NCBI GenBank assembly: GCA_030685235.1
Contig: MU839184.1
Coordinates: forward strand, 62,001-126,000
Direction: 5' to 3'
Length of the DNA stretch: 64,000 nucleotides
DNA from: Copromyces sp. CBS 386.78
Lineage: Eukaryota; Ascomycota; Sordariomycetes; Sordariales; Sordariaceae
Below the pieces are notes generated by a model that had not been told where the DNA came from, searched no databases, and was given only the letters and a program-made list of their open reading frames with translations. Position 1 is the stretch's first letter. Every line of letters begins with the position of its first letter. Positions 36,453 through 50,742 of this stretch are shown piece by piece. A program made the translations under genes and the position numbers.

Positions 36453-36617
36453 TATTGAAGCTATTCGCATCTCGTCTTATCTTATCAGGATCGTTCCCCA
36501 CTTTGGGCATATATATAACTCGTAATCCTTACGATCACTCCTTCCATCTCTCTCTTCTCTTCAATTAATTAAACATTCTGCCCATCTTTATCTTACTCCA
36601 TATCTTCCGCTTCAACA
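36453..36617 (+). repeat. Copia 5' LTR
   Basis: 165 bp, from TATTGAAGC to GCTTCAACA; the ends form a short inverted repeat. It differs from the 3' LTR at about 12 sites, all transitions by my reading. Confidence 0.93.
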
Positions 36618-36619
36618 AA

Positions 36620-36631
36620 TTATAAGCCCGG
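36620..36631 (+). promoter_or_regulatory. Copia primer-binding site, probable half-tRNA-iMet type
   Basis: TTATAAGCCCGG begins 2 bases after the 5' LTR. With one G-to-A change reversed it would pair with the anticodon-stem region of initiator Met tRNA, the primer style known for Drosophila copia. The match comes from memory of tRNA-iMet and needs checking. Confidence 0.5.
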
Positions 36632-39600
36632 ACTACGCGCGCTCATTATTTACGAAAACGAATAAACTAAATTCACACCCTTTTTTACCCTTTTCTCACC
36701 TTATCCTTTTCGCACTCGAATCTATCATTTTACAATATATAAAGACGCTACGCGGCAGCCACTTAGACCGTACACTTAGAACTTATTTTATCTCTATCGT
36801 ACACGGACTACCCTATATCCTATACCTACAATACTAAAATATATATTCACGCTAAGACCAATATTCTTACTAAAATAATCGTTCGTCCGCACTCAATACA
36901 ATCTTACCCTATTAATCCTATCGAAAGATTTTTCGAAAATAAAAACGTTAAAAATATACCCTACGTTTAATATTGTTAAAATTATACTTTTTAATACAAA
37001 TCAGAATTAATACTTCGCTAAATCTATTTAAATTATCTTAAAGTAAACAAAATTATTTATCTAATTATATTTTAATTAAAATATTTATTATAATTATCCA
37101 ATCGGAAGCGTACCGGATATTACCTACCTTATAATTTATTTTCACAACTTATTATTCGTCGGCTCGGCTTAACTAATATAATAAAAGCGTATTAAAATAG
37201 CGTTATAAAATTTTACAATCGGTTAGACCGCCTCGGTCTACCCTTTATTATTAATCTATAAAAATCTATCTTCAACCCCCGAAGTATATAAATTCCCCCG
37301 GCGGACTTCTATAAATAAATATAATAATATTAAATAAGCGCGGTAATACCGATAAAACCTAATAGTTTTTAGCTTTGTAATATTCGTACCGATATAATTT
37401 CTAGCTTCGGCTTCTTTAGCCTATAATAATTATTAAATATTTAAACCGTCGTAATTTCCTTCGTCTTACGTATAAAATCTAGTCTCTTTATACCGTAAGA
37501 ACATTTAACGATTCTACCCCTAATATATTCTATATCCTTATTACTATTACTTTTTTATCCTTTAATTCTTCTCCGTTTATACTTTTTATACCACTTTTAC
37601 TACTAAACCCTATTAACTTATAAGGTTTTAAAATTATTACCCCTCTAAATTATCCGCGTATTAATATTTAAATTTCCCGAATATTCAATTCGCAAATATC
37701 TTATTCTATAAATTCTATAAACGGTCTATAGAATTCCCCCAATTATTAAAATTCTAATAATTCTACCAATTATTCCAACTATTAAAATTCTAATAGTTTT
37801 AAAAATAATTCGCCGAATCCTAAAAGTTTAATAAATTCTAATGGAAATTTTCCTAACGCCCCTTCGGTAAATCCCCTTACTATTTTACTAAATTAACCTT
37901 TATATTACTAAATATATTACTTAACGATATCCAATACTAATAATCTTTTTATTAAAATTAATAATATTACTAAGTTCTACGGTACAAATAATTAAGTACG
38001 TTAAAAGAAGGATATTTCGGATTATATTTATATAACCGGCGAAGGCGAATTTTTCGAATTAAACGCTCCGTTTAAAAAGGTTAATAATAAGGTTGAAACT
38101 ACATTTTAAAGCCAATAATAAGTATAGCGCAAACTCTAATCTAAATATATTACCTTTATCGCCTACTATTACTATTCTATAGGCCGTAAATTTATCGAGG
38201 CTTCCGACGAACTAATTAAAAGGCTTAAAACCGTTAAGTAAGCATTTAATATCCTTTAAAAACGCATTAACCCTAAAGGTTCTACTAATTTTATTCGCCT
38301 CTACTACGAATTCTAGAACTTTATTCTTTCCAATTATACCAGCATATACGACTATACCGACTAATTCCGCCAATTAGCCAACGATTTACTAACGTTAAAT
38401 AAGACCTACGTAATTCTAACACTACTATTCAATTATAAATTCTTTTAAAGTTTTAGTAAGAAGTATAGCCTCTTCGTTACCGTTTATTTATAAAATTATA
38501 ATCTACTTCTAGTCCGCAAGGTTATTAATAATTAAATTTCTCCGGCGGTTAGCTTCGATAATATAATTAAAGTAATTATCCATACTGAAGAGTAATAAAA
38601 GTTTAATTAAGAGGAAAAGGTATTATACGTAATTAAGATTATTATAATTAAAGCTACTAAGAAAAAGAAGATTAAAACTTTCGCCTAACTTCCTTACTCG
38701 GTATATAAGATCCTATTCTATAATAACGAATAGTACTATAAATAATACCCTAAACTCAACCAAAATAAAATCGGAAAATATATATTATAATAATTATTTA
38801 ATAAAGCCACCTAATAAGCTAATAATAAGTATAAGAATTCTAATCGATCTAATAAACCTATAGCGATATTAGGCTATTATAAAGTAGAAGACCCGGTAAA
38901 TAATACCGATAAAGAACGATTATATAAATACTAATATTAGGATTAGGAAATCCCTTATCCGCCGATTCCTAATTAGCCCGGATATACTAGCCCTATCCCT
39001 CCTATAGAATCGTCGGATATAATAATTTTAAAATACCTTACCGTTATCCTCCTAATTTAATTTATTTTAAGTAATTTAATTATTACCCTAATTATAAAAC
39101 GTAAATTTAATATTTTCTTTAATAACTTTTAATACCTATTCGCCCTAAATACAAACGCTATATACTACTTGATATATACTAATAAAAGGTTTATATCTTT
39201 ATAACCCTATAACGGCCCCCCAATTCTTAATATTAGAAATATCGTAATTATTCCTAGCAGTATTAATACTTTTAAAATACTTACTATTATTAATAATAAA
39301 TAAGGTTACCTACTACTAAAGAATATTTATTATACCCCTAAAGCCGCTTATAACCTTATCTCCATTTTAGCCTTCTAAAAGAAGGGCTTTAATTTTACTA
39401 TTTTAAAAGAAGGTCAATTCTATAGTATTTCTAATAACGAAATTAAATTCACTGGTACGGAATCTAGCGGCCTCTACTATTTCAATTAGCCTACGTCTAC
39501 CCTCCCCTAAGCCGCCCGCCGCGCCTTCGCTACTTATTATATATTAAATAAATATTTATAAATATAATATAACCGGCTTACTTATTTCGGCGAACGTAAT

Positions 39601-41496
39601 ATTAAAGAGCTTTAAAAAATATTAACCGGTATTATACTAATTAAGACCGCTTATATATATAAAAATTACGTAGCCGGCCGCTTTAAATAAATACCTTATA
39701 AAGGAAAGATCCGTTATAGTATAAAATTTCTAAAATATATTCATTTCAATATTAATAAGCCGTTTTAATATAAAAGCGTCTACGGAAAGCGCTATTAATT
39801 ATCTATTATAAACGATTTTACTTAATTCTATTAAGTCTTCCCTTTCATTTATAAATCTAATTTTTTCAATATATTTATTAAGTAGGCTAAAGGTATTAAA
39901 CGGCCCGAATAATATATTTACAATATTTATTTAGATTGAGTAGGCGAAAATATTAGTAATTATTTAAAATAATAGTACTTCAACCGTAGTATAATTCTTT
40001 ACTATATTACGACCGAATAGTATTAATAGAACAATATTATAAAAAAATTAAATAATATTCTTTTCGAACGTATTACCGTTTTCTTATTCTAAATAGGGTT
40101 ACTATTAAAATACTAGCCCTATTTACTCTAGTCCATCAATTATATTAAGAATAAATACCCTAATTCTATTATTAGTAGAACCCTATATAAAACTTAATAT
40201 AATAATAAACTAGATTTCTCCTACCTACGCGTATTCAGCTCATATAATTACTACCGTATCCCGGACTATAAATACTACAGTAAAATATTACCCCTAAACG
40301 CCTATTACAAGCTTTTTAATTATAATAATTCACGCAATTATATTATACTTACTGATTCTAATAAAATCTTTATTACCAATAATACTATCTTTAATAAATA
40401 ATTTATATATATTATTAATCGAACCGTTTATAAATACCCCAAAATTCGAAATAACTTACCAACAATCCCTAACCGTAATTTAAAAGGAATTATCCCCGCT
40501 ATATTACAATTAAAGGGAAATGCTAAAGAGCCTATACCAAAAGTAAAAACTCCTTATACCCCCCGCACTCCTAAGCCCCAACGGCGTTAATAAAATATAC
40601 CCGACAATAGTCTAATATTAACCCCGGATCGGTAATTATTACCGCTATTACCGATTATTATACCGGCTCAACCGATTCCAATTCTAACTCTAACTCCAGC
40701 CCCGCTATTATTACTAATCTTTAATACTATCGTCGTTAGAAACGCCCTATACTTAGCCGACGATACTTATATTTAAATTATAAATTCTAAATACCCGGAA
40801 TTACGCCTAAATACCTATATTACTACCTAGCCTGAAGAAATCGCGTTCAAAGCTTCTATAGCCGACTTTTATATTGTATTAGCGGCTATAATTACCGTTA
40901 TAAACGAGGACGAAGCCCTATTTAAATTTAAAATTTATAAATAAATTATAAAGGATATTTACGTTATAAAATAGTATTCTACTATAAATAGTAAATATAA
41001 ATCATTAGTAGATAATCGGACCTAATCTTTAATACCCCGGCTACTAAAATAAAAGATCTTATTTAGAAAATAAGTATACAAAATTAAAATAAGTGCTAAT
41101 AATAAAATCCTTCGTTATAAAGTACGCTAAATAGTCCGCAATTTCGAATAATAAAAAAGTATCGATTATAACGAAACCTTCGCGGCCGTAATTAAACTAA
41201 TAAATTATAAAGCTATCTTCGCTATCGCCGTAGCCTAAGACTTAGAATTCGAATAAATAAATATATATACCGCCTTTTTATATAATACCGTTATTAAAGA
41301 AATTTATATTAAATAACCCCTAAACTTTATCAAAGACTTAAATAAGGTTTACCAATTAAATAAGGCCCTATATAGTCTAAAATAATCCCCCCGGATTTAA
41401 TACTAAATACTTTCCTCGTTCTTATAAAAATAGGACTTTATACTATTAATTATAAACGATAATGTTTTTATAAAAGGGTATTTTTATATAGTTATA

Positions 41497-41508
41497 TACG
41501 TAAATAAC
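41497..41508 (+). other. Copia RT active site, Asp pair changed to Asn
   Basis: The codons read Tyr-Val-Asn-Asn followed by LFITG, where Copia elements have Y-V-D-D-L-L. GAT/GAC to AAT/AAC is G-to-A, as expected from RIP on the opposite strand. Confidence 0.8.
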
Positions 41509-41850
41509 TTATTTATTACCGGACCCTTTCGAAAAAAAATTCGAAAGCTGAAAATTATATTTAATAAATATTTTAAAATATTTAACCTTAATTTATATTC
41601 GTTCTATTTTAGTATAACTATTATTAAGGACTATAAATACTATACTATTTTTTTTTACTAACGGGCCTACTTTAAGAAGATTATTCGCGCTGTTAAATAT
41701 TAGGATACTAAACTAATAATTACCCTAATAAAGATAAATAAAATTCTAAAACCCTTAAAAGACTTCGAACTTAACCCGGAAGTTAAATCGTAGTATATAA
41801 ACGCTATCGGCTCGTTAATATATATAATACTAAGTATAAGGCTAAATATT

Positions 41851-42103
41851 TATTACAGGGTTAGACCTGTAATATGCTGTGCTATACTAACTACATATAT
41901 ATTATGCCGACCAGAGCTCAGAGCTCTAGCTACGTACATATTATCGTTACGTGCAGCCTCACGTGCCCGCGTACGGTCTAGTCTATAGGGCTCTCGCCTA
42001 TATATAACTAGACCTCTTCGTATACTTCCTTCTCTCTTTCTTTCTCTTTATATAATAATATATATTTTATTATACCCCTATAATACTATTTCGCCCTATA
42101 ATA
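41851..42103 (+). repeat. Gypsy-2 5' LTR
   Basis: 253 bp, starts TATTACAGGG, ends ATAATA. The first ten bases match the Gypsy-1 5' LTR start, so the two elements are related. Confidence 0.92.
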
Positions 42104-45100
42104 ATTTATTATATTTAATTATTACGTTGCGTACGCTTATTTAATAAGAGGAAGATTATTCGTATTATTATAATCGCGATAATTAATTAATTAAAATTCG
42201 ATTTTACGTATTCCCGACTTCGAATTACAAATTTAGCCGTTAAATTAAATAAAATACTAAAACGAATATTATTAAAATCGCTCGTACTTTCTTTCTCTCC
42301 TTTATATTTATTAAAATATATTTAATCTAGCGATTAATATTTAATTCTATCGCTCCCCGAACCTAACCCGTAACTAATAATTTTATTACTATTATAATTA
42401 TTAGTATTATTATAATAATTATTAATTTAATATATTGAAATAATTTAATAGTTTTTATTTAAACATTCGAAAGCTTTTATTATTAAGCAATTAAAATTTT
42501 AATCCCTATTTTTCAAGCGTATAATTTTGCTAACTTTTCTATTTTTTAAGCTTTTTTCTCCGTTTTCTATTATTTATTCTACGACGATATAATTGTAGTT
42601 AAAGCTGACGTTCGTAATTTCGAAGAAAATTTTATTGCGGTTAGAAAGGAAGTTATCTATTTATATATTCGTATTAGAAATTTTAATTATAAAATTGTCT
42701 ATAAGGAAAGTAATATTACGATTATTTATACTTAATATTTATTCGCTATTTAAGTTAGCGTAAAAAATTATTAAAATTAAATTAAATTATTCTATAAATA
42801 ATTTACTATTTTTAAAAAGGAATTTAGCAATTTCTATATAATATTTGTAACCGCTTTTTAATTTTAGAAGGATTATTATTAAAAGATCTTTTTTAACCTT
42901 CGTACCTAGTTCCCGAAGAATAGCCCGGCTCCCTTACTATCTCCTAATTTAATCCCTTTATTTTTTTAATATATTTAGCAACCCCAGTAATAACGATAAT
43001 ATAATAAATATTAGTAAGAATAGTAGCGGCTATAAATCGGTATTACGTATTATAATTACCCCCGCCTTTAATAATAAAGGATTATCAATTAAACGTACTA
43101 TTAAATATTACGTTTAGTATATATATATAAAGTTCGCTTAAATAAATAAATTTAAAATCTTTACTAACAAACGTTTTAAATTTTCCTTTATCGCCCGTTT
43201 TATCGAAAACGTTCCGCTCGAAGCTATTAAAACCGAATTAAATAAGATTATTTTTAGCGAACTTTATAAGTAGGCTATAGCCCTCGAATTAATTAATAAA
43301 TTAAATAGGAAGTATAATAATATTAATATCGTCGTAGAATCTTATTGTACTTTTAAAAATTTTAAAATATTTAAAGGTATAAAATAAACCGATTTTAAAG
43401 AAAAGTTTATTATATTCGTTAATAAATATAAATTCGATAATAATATAAAGATTTATTATTTCCGTTAAAAAATTAGCGATCGTATTTGCTTCGCCCTTTT
43501 TTATTAACGTCTTTAGTTTACTAATAATAAATTTAATAAATAGTTTAATGCTACTTATAATTTCATTAAAATATTAGAGGATAAGGATTAATACGAAAAG
43601 TAGACTAATTTATTTTATAAAATTAATATAATTAATACCTTTACTCCTACCGGTTATACTTTTATAACCGAGGCAACTATTAATTAAAATAGCAACGCAA
43701 TAAATTTTAACGCTATAATTAAAATAGATATCTAAATATTTTATATAATTAAGGCTAGTATTTTTAAATATTATATAAAGATAAGTATTTATACCCGTTG
43801 CGGAAGGCCCGGCTATTATTCTACTAATTATTACGCCCGGCTTAATTTTAAAAAAGAAATTAAACCCTATAATAACCGTAATAGAGGCCGTAGCGGTAAC
43901 GTTAGTAATATTAATAATAGTAATAATAATAGTAGTAATAATAATAGCGGCGGTAATAATAATAATAATAACTAGTAGTAGCCCGCTTAAGGCTAGTATA
44001 ATTACGGATAGTAGCGCCTTAATTATAGCGGCGGATATTATATTAACGTTATAAACTCTAATATAAATATAGGAGTTCCAATTTCTAGTATTCTAGTTCC
44101 CGGCTACTATAATTCCGTTCCCGCTTATTAATTCGGCTTTATTAACCCGGTTATAAGTGACGAAAACGGTTCGATTTCGGGTTAGGGAAATATATAGCTT
44201 CTTAATTAAATCGCGTTTAAAAATACAAATCTAACGGATATAGAGAAAATAATAGGATTATCCTTATACAGTTAAATATTATTAAAATAAATAAATTTTT
44301 AATAGATAGCCGTTATAAATATTTAAATTTATTAAATCTTTTTATTTATTTATTTTATAAATTACATAAATTATATTATACTATTCTTATTAACAGTAGA
44401 TATATTACCCTTAGTTTTATTAATCATCGTTTCGTATATTATTACTATTTCCCTTTTCTTCTATTCGCCATTCCTAAACTTTTATATTTCGCTAATAGTT
44501 AAGCTAAAAGTAGTATTATTTATTTTTTTAAACTTATAATATAAGCAGGAATTTATTACAAAATTATTAACCTATTAATTTACAATTTAATTAAAGATAA
44601 CCCTATTATTTTAAATTATTCGTAGTTCGTTTATTATACCCTAAATATTAATTAACCTAATAATTCCCTTCGGTTTAATTCCGTTTACAAATAATATAGT
44701 TATTTCCCGCTTAGGAATTCGAATTATATTATTCCGCTTTTAAGCCACTATTTTATAATTCTGCGACCGCTAATTTAATATTCGTATTAAAATCTAACGG
44801 TAGAAAATATAAATAATAAAAACGAATTTAATTAGTATAATAAAATAATAATTATTAGGCGGCTATTTATTTCCGTTATAATTAGGCGTACTATTCATTA
44901 GTAATTCTACTATTTTAAATATAAAGTTGCTAACCGGCTAAGTATTACCCCATTTAAAAAAATAAAAAGTAATAATATAATTATATTATTAATTTTATTC
45001 CTAGTTCCCTTTATACTTTACTCGGCGCTTTATTATTAGGCCGGCGGCGTAAGGATTTCTACAGTAAATTACCGAATCCCAGTCCGATTTTATAATATTC

Positions 45101-48100
45101 TAATTAATTTTATTAACCCTAACAATATTAAAGAATTTCCTACCGCTACTTTTAATTAATTAGCAGAAATTTATAAATTCCCGATTATTTATACAATTTA
45201 GGCTAATTTAAACGAAGATATTTATAAATTAACCGAAGAAAACGAAAAATTAGAAAAGGAAGGACGGGTTTTAAACTTTTAGAATATAAATAATAATTTT
45301 ACATTAAATATAGTAATAAAAATATTATTAAGTAAAAATTAGCGTTTTAAATACTTTTTCGGTAATAAATATTATCGTTAGATTAACGCCTTAGTAGGGA
45401 AGGGAGACGAAACTACTTTAAAGGCTATAAAAGTTTTTAATTCTATCAAAATTAATAATACTAATAACGATTTTCCTTATTGCGAAGAAGTAATTAATAA
45501 ATATTTTATAATAAATAGTATTATTATTAATAAAATTATATTTAAAAATATAGTTAAATTCTACAAAAAGGCTAATAAATTTCTTAAAACAATTATAGAA
45601 ATTTAAATTAAATTCCTATAATAATATTAGTATTATACCTAAACTTTTTTATAAAAGGGAGCGGATATATTTCCTCCCTATAAAATATACAATTTGAAAA
45701 TTGAATTTCGTTTAGGAATAACCTTTCCCGCTTTTTACGGGCGTACGTTCAATTTTAACGAATTTAGTATTATTAAGAAATAAGTCGATAATATACTTTA
45801 GAAGAAGTTTATTAGACCTTTATAATTAAAGGCCTTAATACTTCTATTCCTTATTAAGAAATTAAGAGGCGGAATTTACGTTTATATTAATTACCGCGGC
45901 GTTAATAACGTTACCCTTAAATCCCGTTATTCCTTCCCACTTATTAAAGAAACCTTTAATATAATTTATTATACTAAATTTTTATAAAATTCGATATAAT
46001 TATTATTTTTAATTATATCCATATTAAATAAAGATATAAATAGTTTACTACTTCTATAACCCAATTTAACTTATTTAAATCTTTAATTATTCTTTTTAAT
46101 TTATAAAGCGCCCTAAATATATTTTAGAATTATATTAATAATATCCTATATAATATTTTCGACGTTTATACAATCGTTTACTTCGATAATATCTTTATTT
46201 ATTCCAATAATATTAAAAATTATAAATAGTACATTAATAACGTCTTCAATAAATTAATAAAAGCGGGCCTTAATATTAATATTAATAAGTACGAATTCTA
46301 TACGATAAAAATAAAATATTTAAGTTTAATTATTATATTTAGAAATATCGAAATAGATTTAAAAAAGGTTAAAGCTATTACAGATTAATAAACACTAGAA
46401 TTAAAGAAGTCCTTATAGTCCTTTTTAGGCTTTACGAACTTCTATTAACGGTTTATAAAGGATTTTTCAATAATAGTTACTCCGTTTTACGAATTTACGA
46501 AGAAGGACGCTAGATAATTTTAGAATAACCATTATTAAGCCACTTTCGAGGCTTTTAAGCGGGCGTTTATTAATAGACTTATATTTAAAATTTATAATTA
46601 AATTAAAAAGACTATAATTAAAATAAACGTTTCTAATTAAACTATAGGTAGTACCCTTTCCTAGTATAGAAATAATAGTATTCTCTATTCTATTACTTAC
46701 TTTTCGGCTAAATATAACTCCTAGGAATATAATTATAATATTTATAATAAGGAATTATTTACAATTATTAAAGTATTAGAAGAGTAGAGGCCGGAATTTG
46801 AAAAAATTTAATAATTATTTAATATTCTAACGGATTATAAAAATCTTTAAATATTTATAATTAATAAGTAATTAACTTAGTAGTATATATACTAATTTTA
46901 ATTCCTATCCCAATTTAACTTCTTAATTAAATATACACCGGATTTAAAAAACCTTCGCCTAAATACTTTAAATTATAAATTTAACGATTACCCTAATAAC
47001 CAAGAGGATAACCGCTTAACCGTTTATAAGCGGGTACTATTAAATCGGTTTTAATTCGAAAATAATTATTTCGAATTTAACGACTTAGCGGCGGATTTTT
47101 CGCTTTATTTACTAGGGCCCGACGATTTTAATACCTAATTTATCGACGATTTTATCTATATTAATTATAAAGCCTTTATTTTCTTATAAAAATTAGTTTC
47201 CTCCCTTATTAGCGGAGCCCGTTAATAGCCCGCTATTATTAAAAAGGTTTTTTATAAGGCCTTTTCAGAATATTACGTTATTAACAGCATTATAAAATAG
47301 TACGACCGAATTATTATTAATCCCTACAATAAAAATCTCTAATTCTAATTTATTAATCGCTAGTATAATTCTCCGGGCGCCGGTTATTTAAACTATAACG
47401 CTACGTACGAACTTTTATAATATAATTTCTATTAAGAAGCGATATATAATAATATACGCCTTTTTTATAAGGGTTATTTACTTTGTATAAAGATTAAATT
47501 TTAAAGAGGGGTTTAACTAATTATTTTAAATTAATTATAGTCGCTTTCGCGCTATAGACTAATATTTTAATTAATTACATTACGCTATTACTACTAAATA
47601 CCTATTTAGGCTAAATTTTTAAATATATTATTATCGTCGTTAATCGGCTTATTAAAATACGGTATTATATTTTAATAATAACTTTAAAAGCGGAAGAATT
47701 AGTAGACTAATTTATCGATCATATTTATTTAATTTATAGCCTTCTAAATAATATATTTTCTAATAGAAGTACTTAATTCGTTTTATAATTTTAATTTACT
47801 TTTTATAAACGGCTATCCGTAATTCGTAAATTTATTTCCGCTTTCTACCCTTAAACGAACGTTTAGACCGAATATATTAATATAGAAATAGAATAATTCT
47901 TAAAAATTATTTTTAATTAAGTATAAATAAATTAGGTAAAATAATTACTATTAATAAAATTCGCCGGCAATAATATTATTTCTTCGTTAACTAATATTTC
48001 TCCTTTCTTCGCTAATTATAGATATTACTTTTGTATAAGTGTAAAACCCTGTACCCCGCCGCTATTAAATCTTTTTCCGGTTTAGTTTAAAGAATATTAT

Positions 48101-48968
48101 AAAATTAACGAATTAGCGGATTACTTCTAATAAATTTAAGATTTTACTATTTAATAATTTTATTATATATAGGAATAGTATAAAGATAATATTAATAAAA
48201 AGCGAATCAATTCTATTAAATATTACGCTAATAATATAATTCTCTTTAATAAAGTTAACCTTATTAACGGACGTCCGTATATGAAATTATATCCTTATTA
48301 AAAAAGACCTTTTAAAATTATTTATACCGAATTATATATAGTTTATCTCGCCCTACCCTCTAATATAAAATATTTATTAATTTTCTACGTTTCTATAATA
48401 CAATTATAGTCCGGTTAAAACCTTTTAAATTAATTTACTATAATAAACATCTAAATTAACGAAAGTAAAATTATAATATAGACCGACGGTTAAGAGGAAT
48501 ATAAAGAATAGGTATTCGAACGTTTTATAAATTATTAGTAAATAAATAATAATAGGTATTAGAAATACGAAGTTAAATAGAAGATTAATAACCCTACTTA
48601 GGAATTTATTAATAATATTATTAATTATAAATATTATTTTTAATAGTTCTATTACGAATATTTAAATAAGTTAATTCCCTTAGAAGTTTAAAGGGTTTTT
48701 AAACGCTTCGCCGCCGATATTCTAACGTTAATACTAGCGCTGGTAGCCCTTAAACTATTATAGCGCCGCTCTAGCCGTTTAGTATAATAAGAAACGGCCG
48801 CCGCTATAAAAAATAAAACGTAGAAGGATATAGAGGAAGGTTTATACTTCGTTTTTAGGAAAGTATTTTGGAAGTTAATAAATATTTATAAGGATAAGAG
48901 GTTACGGGAAGGGTTTTAAATCTATTATTTTACGTATATATAGATTTTTAACTCTTTAAGCTTCTTTT

Positions 48969-48980
48969 AAGGGGGGATAG
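48969..48980 (+). promoter_or_regulatory. Gypsy-2 polypurine tract
   Basis: AAGGGGGGATAG immediately before the 3' LTR. Confidence 0.75.
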
Positions 48981-49233
48981 TATTATAGGGTTAGACTTGT
49001 AATATACTATATTATACTAACTATATATATACTATACCGACTAGAGCCTAGAGCTCTAGCTATGTATATATTATTATTACGTGTAGCCTTACGTGCCTAC
49101 GTACGGTCTAGTTTGTAGGGCTCTCGCCTATATATAGCTAGACCTCTTCGTACACTTCCTTCTCTCCTCCTTTCTCCTTATATAACAACGTATATCTCAT
49201 TATACCCCTACGGTGCTATCTCGCCCCATGATA
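48981..49233 (+). repeat. Gypsy-2 3' LTR
   Basis: 253 bp, starts TATTATAGGG, ends CATGATA, then the target duplication ATATT. It keeps somewhat more G and C than the 5' LTR. Confidence 0.92.
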
Positions 49234-50314
49234 ATATTACCTTCCTAATCTCTTACTATAGCCGCTATATAATAAAGCCTACTAAAGCTTATATTACTAC
49301 TATTAAACGTATTTTTCGGTATTTCAAGGGCACTATTAACCTTTACCTTACTTACTCAAATATAATAAAGGATTTAATAAACTTTACTAACGCTAATTAA
49401 GCGTAAAATACCTAAAAGCGCAAATCTACCTCAAAGTATATGTTTAATATTAGTAATAATATTATTAATTAGAATTCTAAAAAGCAAGTAATTATAGCCC
49501 TCTCCTCTTACGAAATAAAGTTTATAGGGTAAACCCAAACTATAAAAGAGGCTATTTAGTTACGGAAATTATTATAAAAATTAGAGGTATATATTAAATA
49601 ATTACTAACGGTTACGATTATTTAGGGAAATAATTAGGGAGTTCTAGCATTAGCCAAAAACCCCCAATTCTACGCTAGAACTAAATATATTAAAGTTTAG
49701 GAATTCTTCTACAGAGAGAAATAGGCTTTTAGCGAAATAAATCTTCAATATATGCCTACCGAACAATAAATTACTAATAACCTTACTAAACCCCTACTTC
49801 GTAATACCTTTATTAAATTTAAGGACGTATTAAATTTATAATAATAAACTCCTATCTTCAATTCAATTCGGAATATTTTTAACCCTATAACCTTAACGCC
49901 TAAACGGTTCTTCTTATATACCTACCGACCTCTAATCTTAATTATATATAATCCGATAATTTGAATTACAATTTTTCGAATTCCGCGAAATTTATTTGTA
50001 TAAAAAAAACTTATCATTATTCATTCTTCATTTTCTCTATTAAATACTACTTTCTTATATACTTTTTAACGTTTTCCGAACCGTTTTAACGAATTCTTTC
50101 TAACGGTATTAATAGTTTGTACGTACGATATTAAGTGGGAGAGTTATAAATTATTTTCTGTTTTCTTATATTAAAAAGTATTATATTTTTCGTCTTTCTT
50201 ATAGGGTATTGGCCGTAGAGACCTTTTTCCCACTGGGTTTTACCGGCCTATAAGATTCCAATACCCATAGCAGCTTAAAGAGAGTCGATTCCTAACGTTA
50301 GGATCGAAGGGGAA

Positions 50315-50479
50315 TATTGAAACTATTCGCATCTCGTTTTATCTTATCAAGATCGTTCCCCACTTTGGGCATATATATAACTCGTAATCCTTACAATTAC
50401 TCCTTCCATTTCTCTCTTCTCTTCAATCAATCAAGCATTCTGCCCATCTTTGTTTTGCTCCATATCTTCCGCTTCAACA
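50315..50479 (+). repeat. Copia 3' LTR
   Basis: 165 bp, from TATTGAAAC to GCTTCAACA, preceded by the purine tract GAAGGGGAA (50306-50314) and followed by AGTAG. Confidence 0.93.
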
Positions 50480-50742
50480 AGTAGTGTGTGGAATTTGTAT
50501 CATCACTTTCTTACTATCGAAATGGCAACGAGGATATCAACATATCCCGTCGGCTCTTCACGTCACAAGTGTGAAAGGGTTTGTTTGTCACTTAAGGCCT
50601 GTTCGGGTCCGCGTTAGGGATTTTAGGAAATAAACGTGTTAACGTGCAGGGTCCGCAGCTGCAATCCTGCAACATTAAGGCAGCGTTAAGGTAGGCCAAG
50701 ACTTTGGCTGCAAGATAGAAAGAGGTGGTTAACATCCCCTTT

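Larger units (their letters stand above)
41851..49233 (+). mobile_element. RIP-inactivated Ty3/Gypsy LTR retrotransposon nested in Copia (Gypsy-2)
   Basis: 7383 bp, two 253-bp LTRs, exact 5-bp target duplication ATATT (41846-41850, 49234-49238). Gag region about 42560-44000, with an Asn/Ser/Gly repeat stretch (43870-43970) from trinucleotide expansion. RT about 45700-46450: LRGGIYVYINYRGVNNVTLK, PLIKETF, and a YFDN box at 46179-46190. RNase H near 46600-46800, integrase about 47400-48200. The tract GGGGGGATAG precedes the 3' LTR. It interrupts the Copia frame between YVNN and the RNase H end. It is younger than the Copia insertion. Many stops, not functional. Confidence 0.92.
36453..50479 (+). 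mobile_element. RIP-inactivated Ty1/Copia retrotransposon with a nested Gypsy
   Basis: 14027 bp in place; about 6639 bp once the nested Gypsy and its extra target copy are subtracted. LTRs are 165 bp; the 5-bp target duplication AGTAG is exact (36448-36452, 50480-50484). Internal order: primer site, gag with zinc knuckle remnant (LFYNN..YYK.YP near 38720), protease, GAG-pre-integrase (LGERNIKELKKILTG-like near 39590), integrase core, reverse transcriptase (from about 41100; YNETFAAVIK, NIYTAFLY, LNKALYSLK, YVNN), then after the Gypsy the RNase H end (YIKVQEFFYREKQAF, YMPTEQQITNNLTKPLLR at 49690-49800). Integrase before RT defines Copia. Multiple stops and loss of the RT Asp pair mean it is dead. 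Confidence 0.92.
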
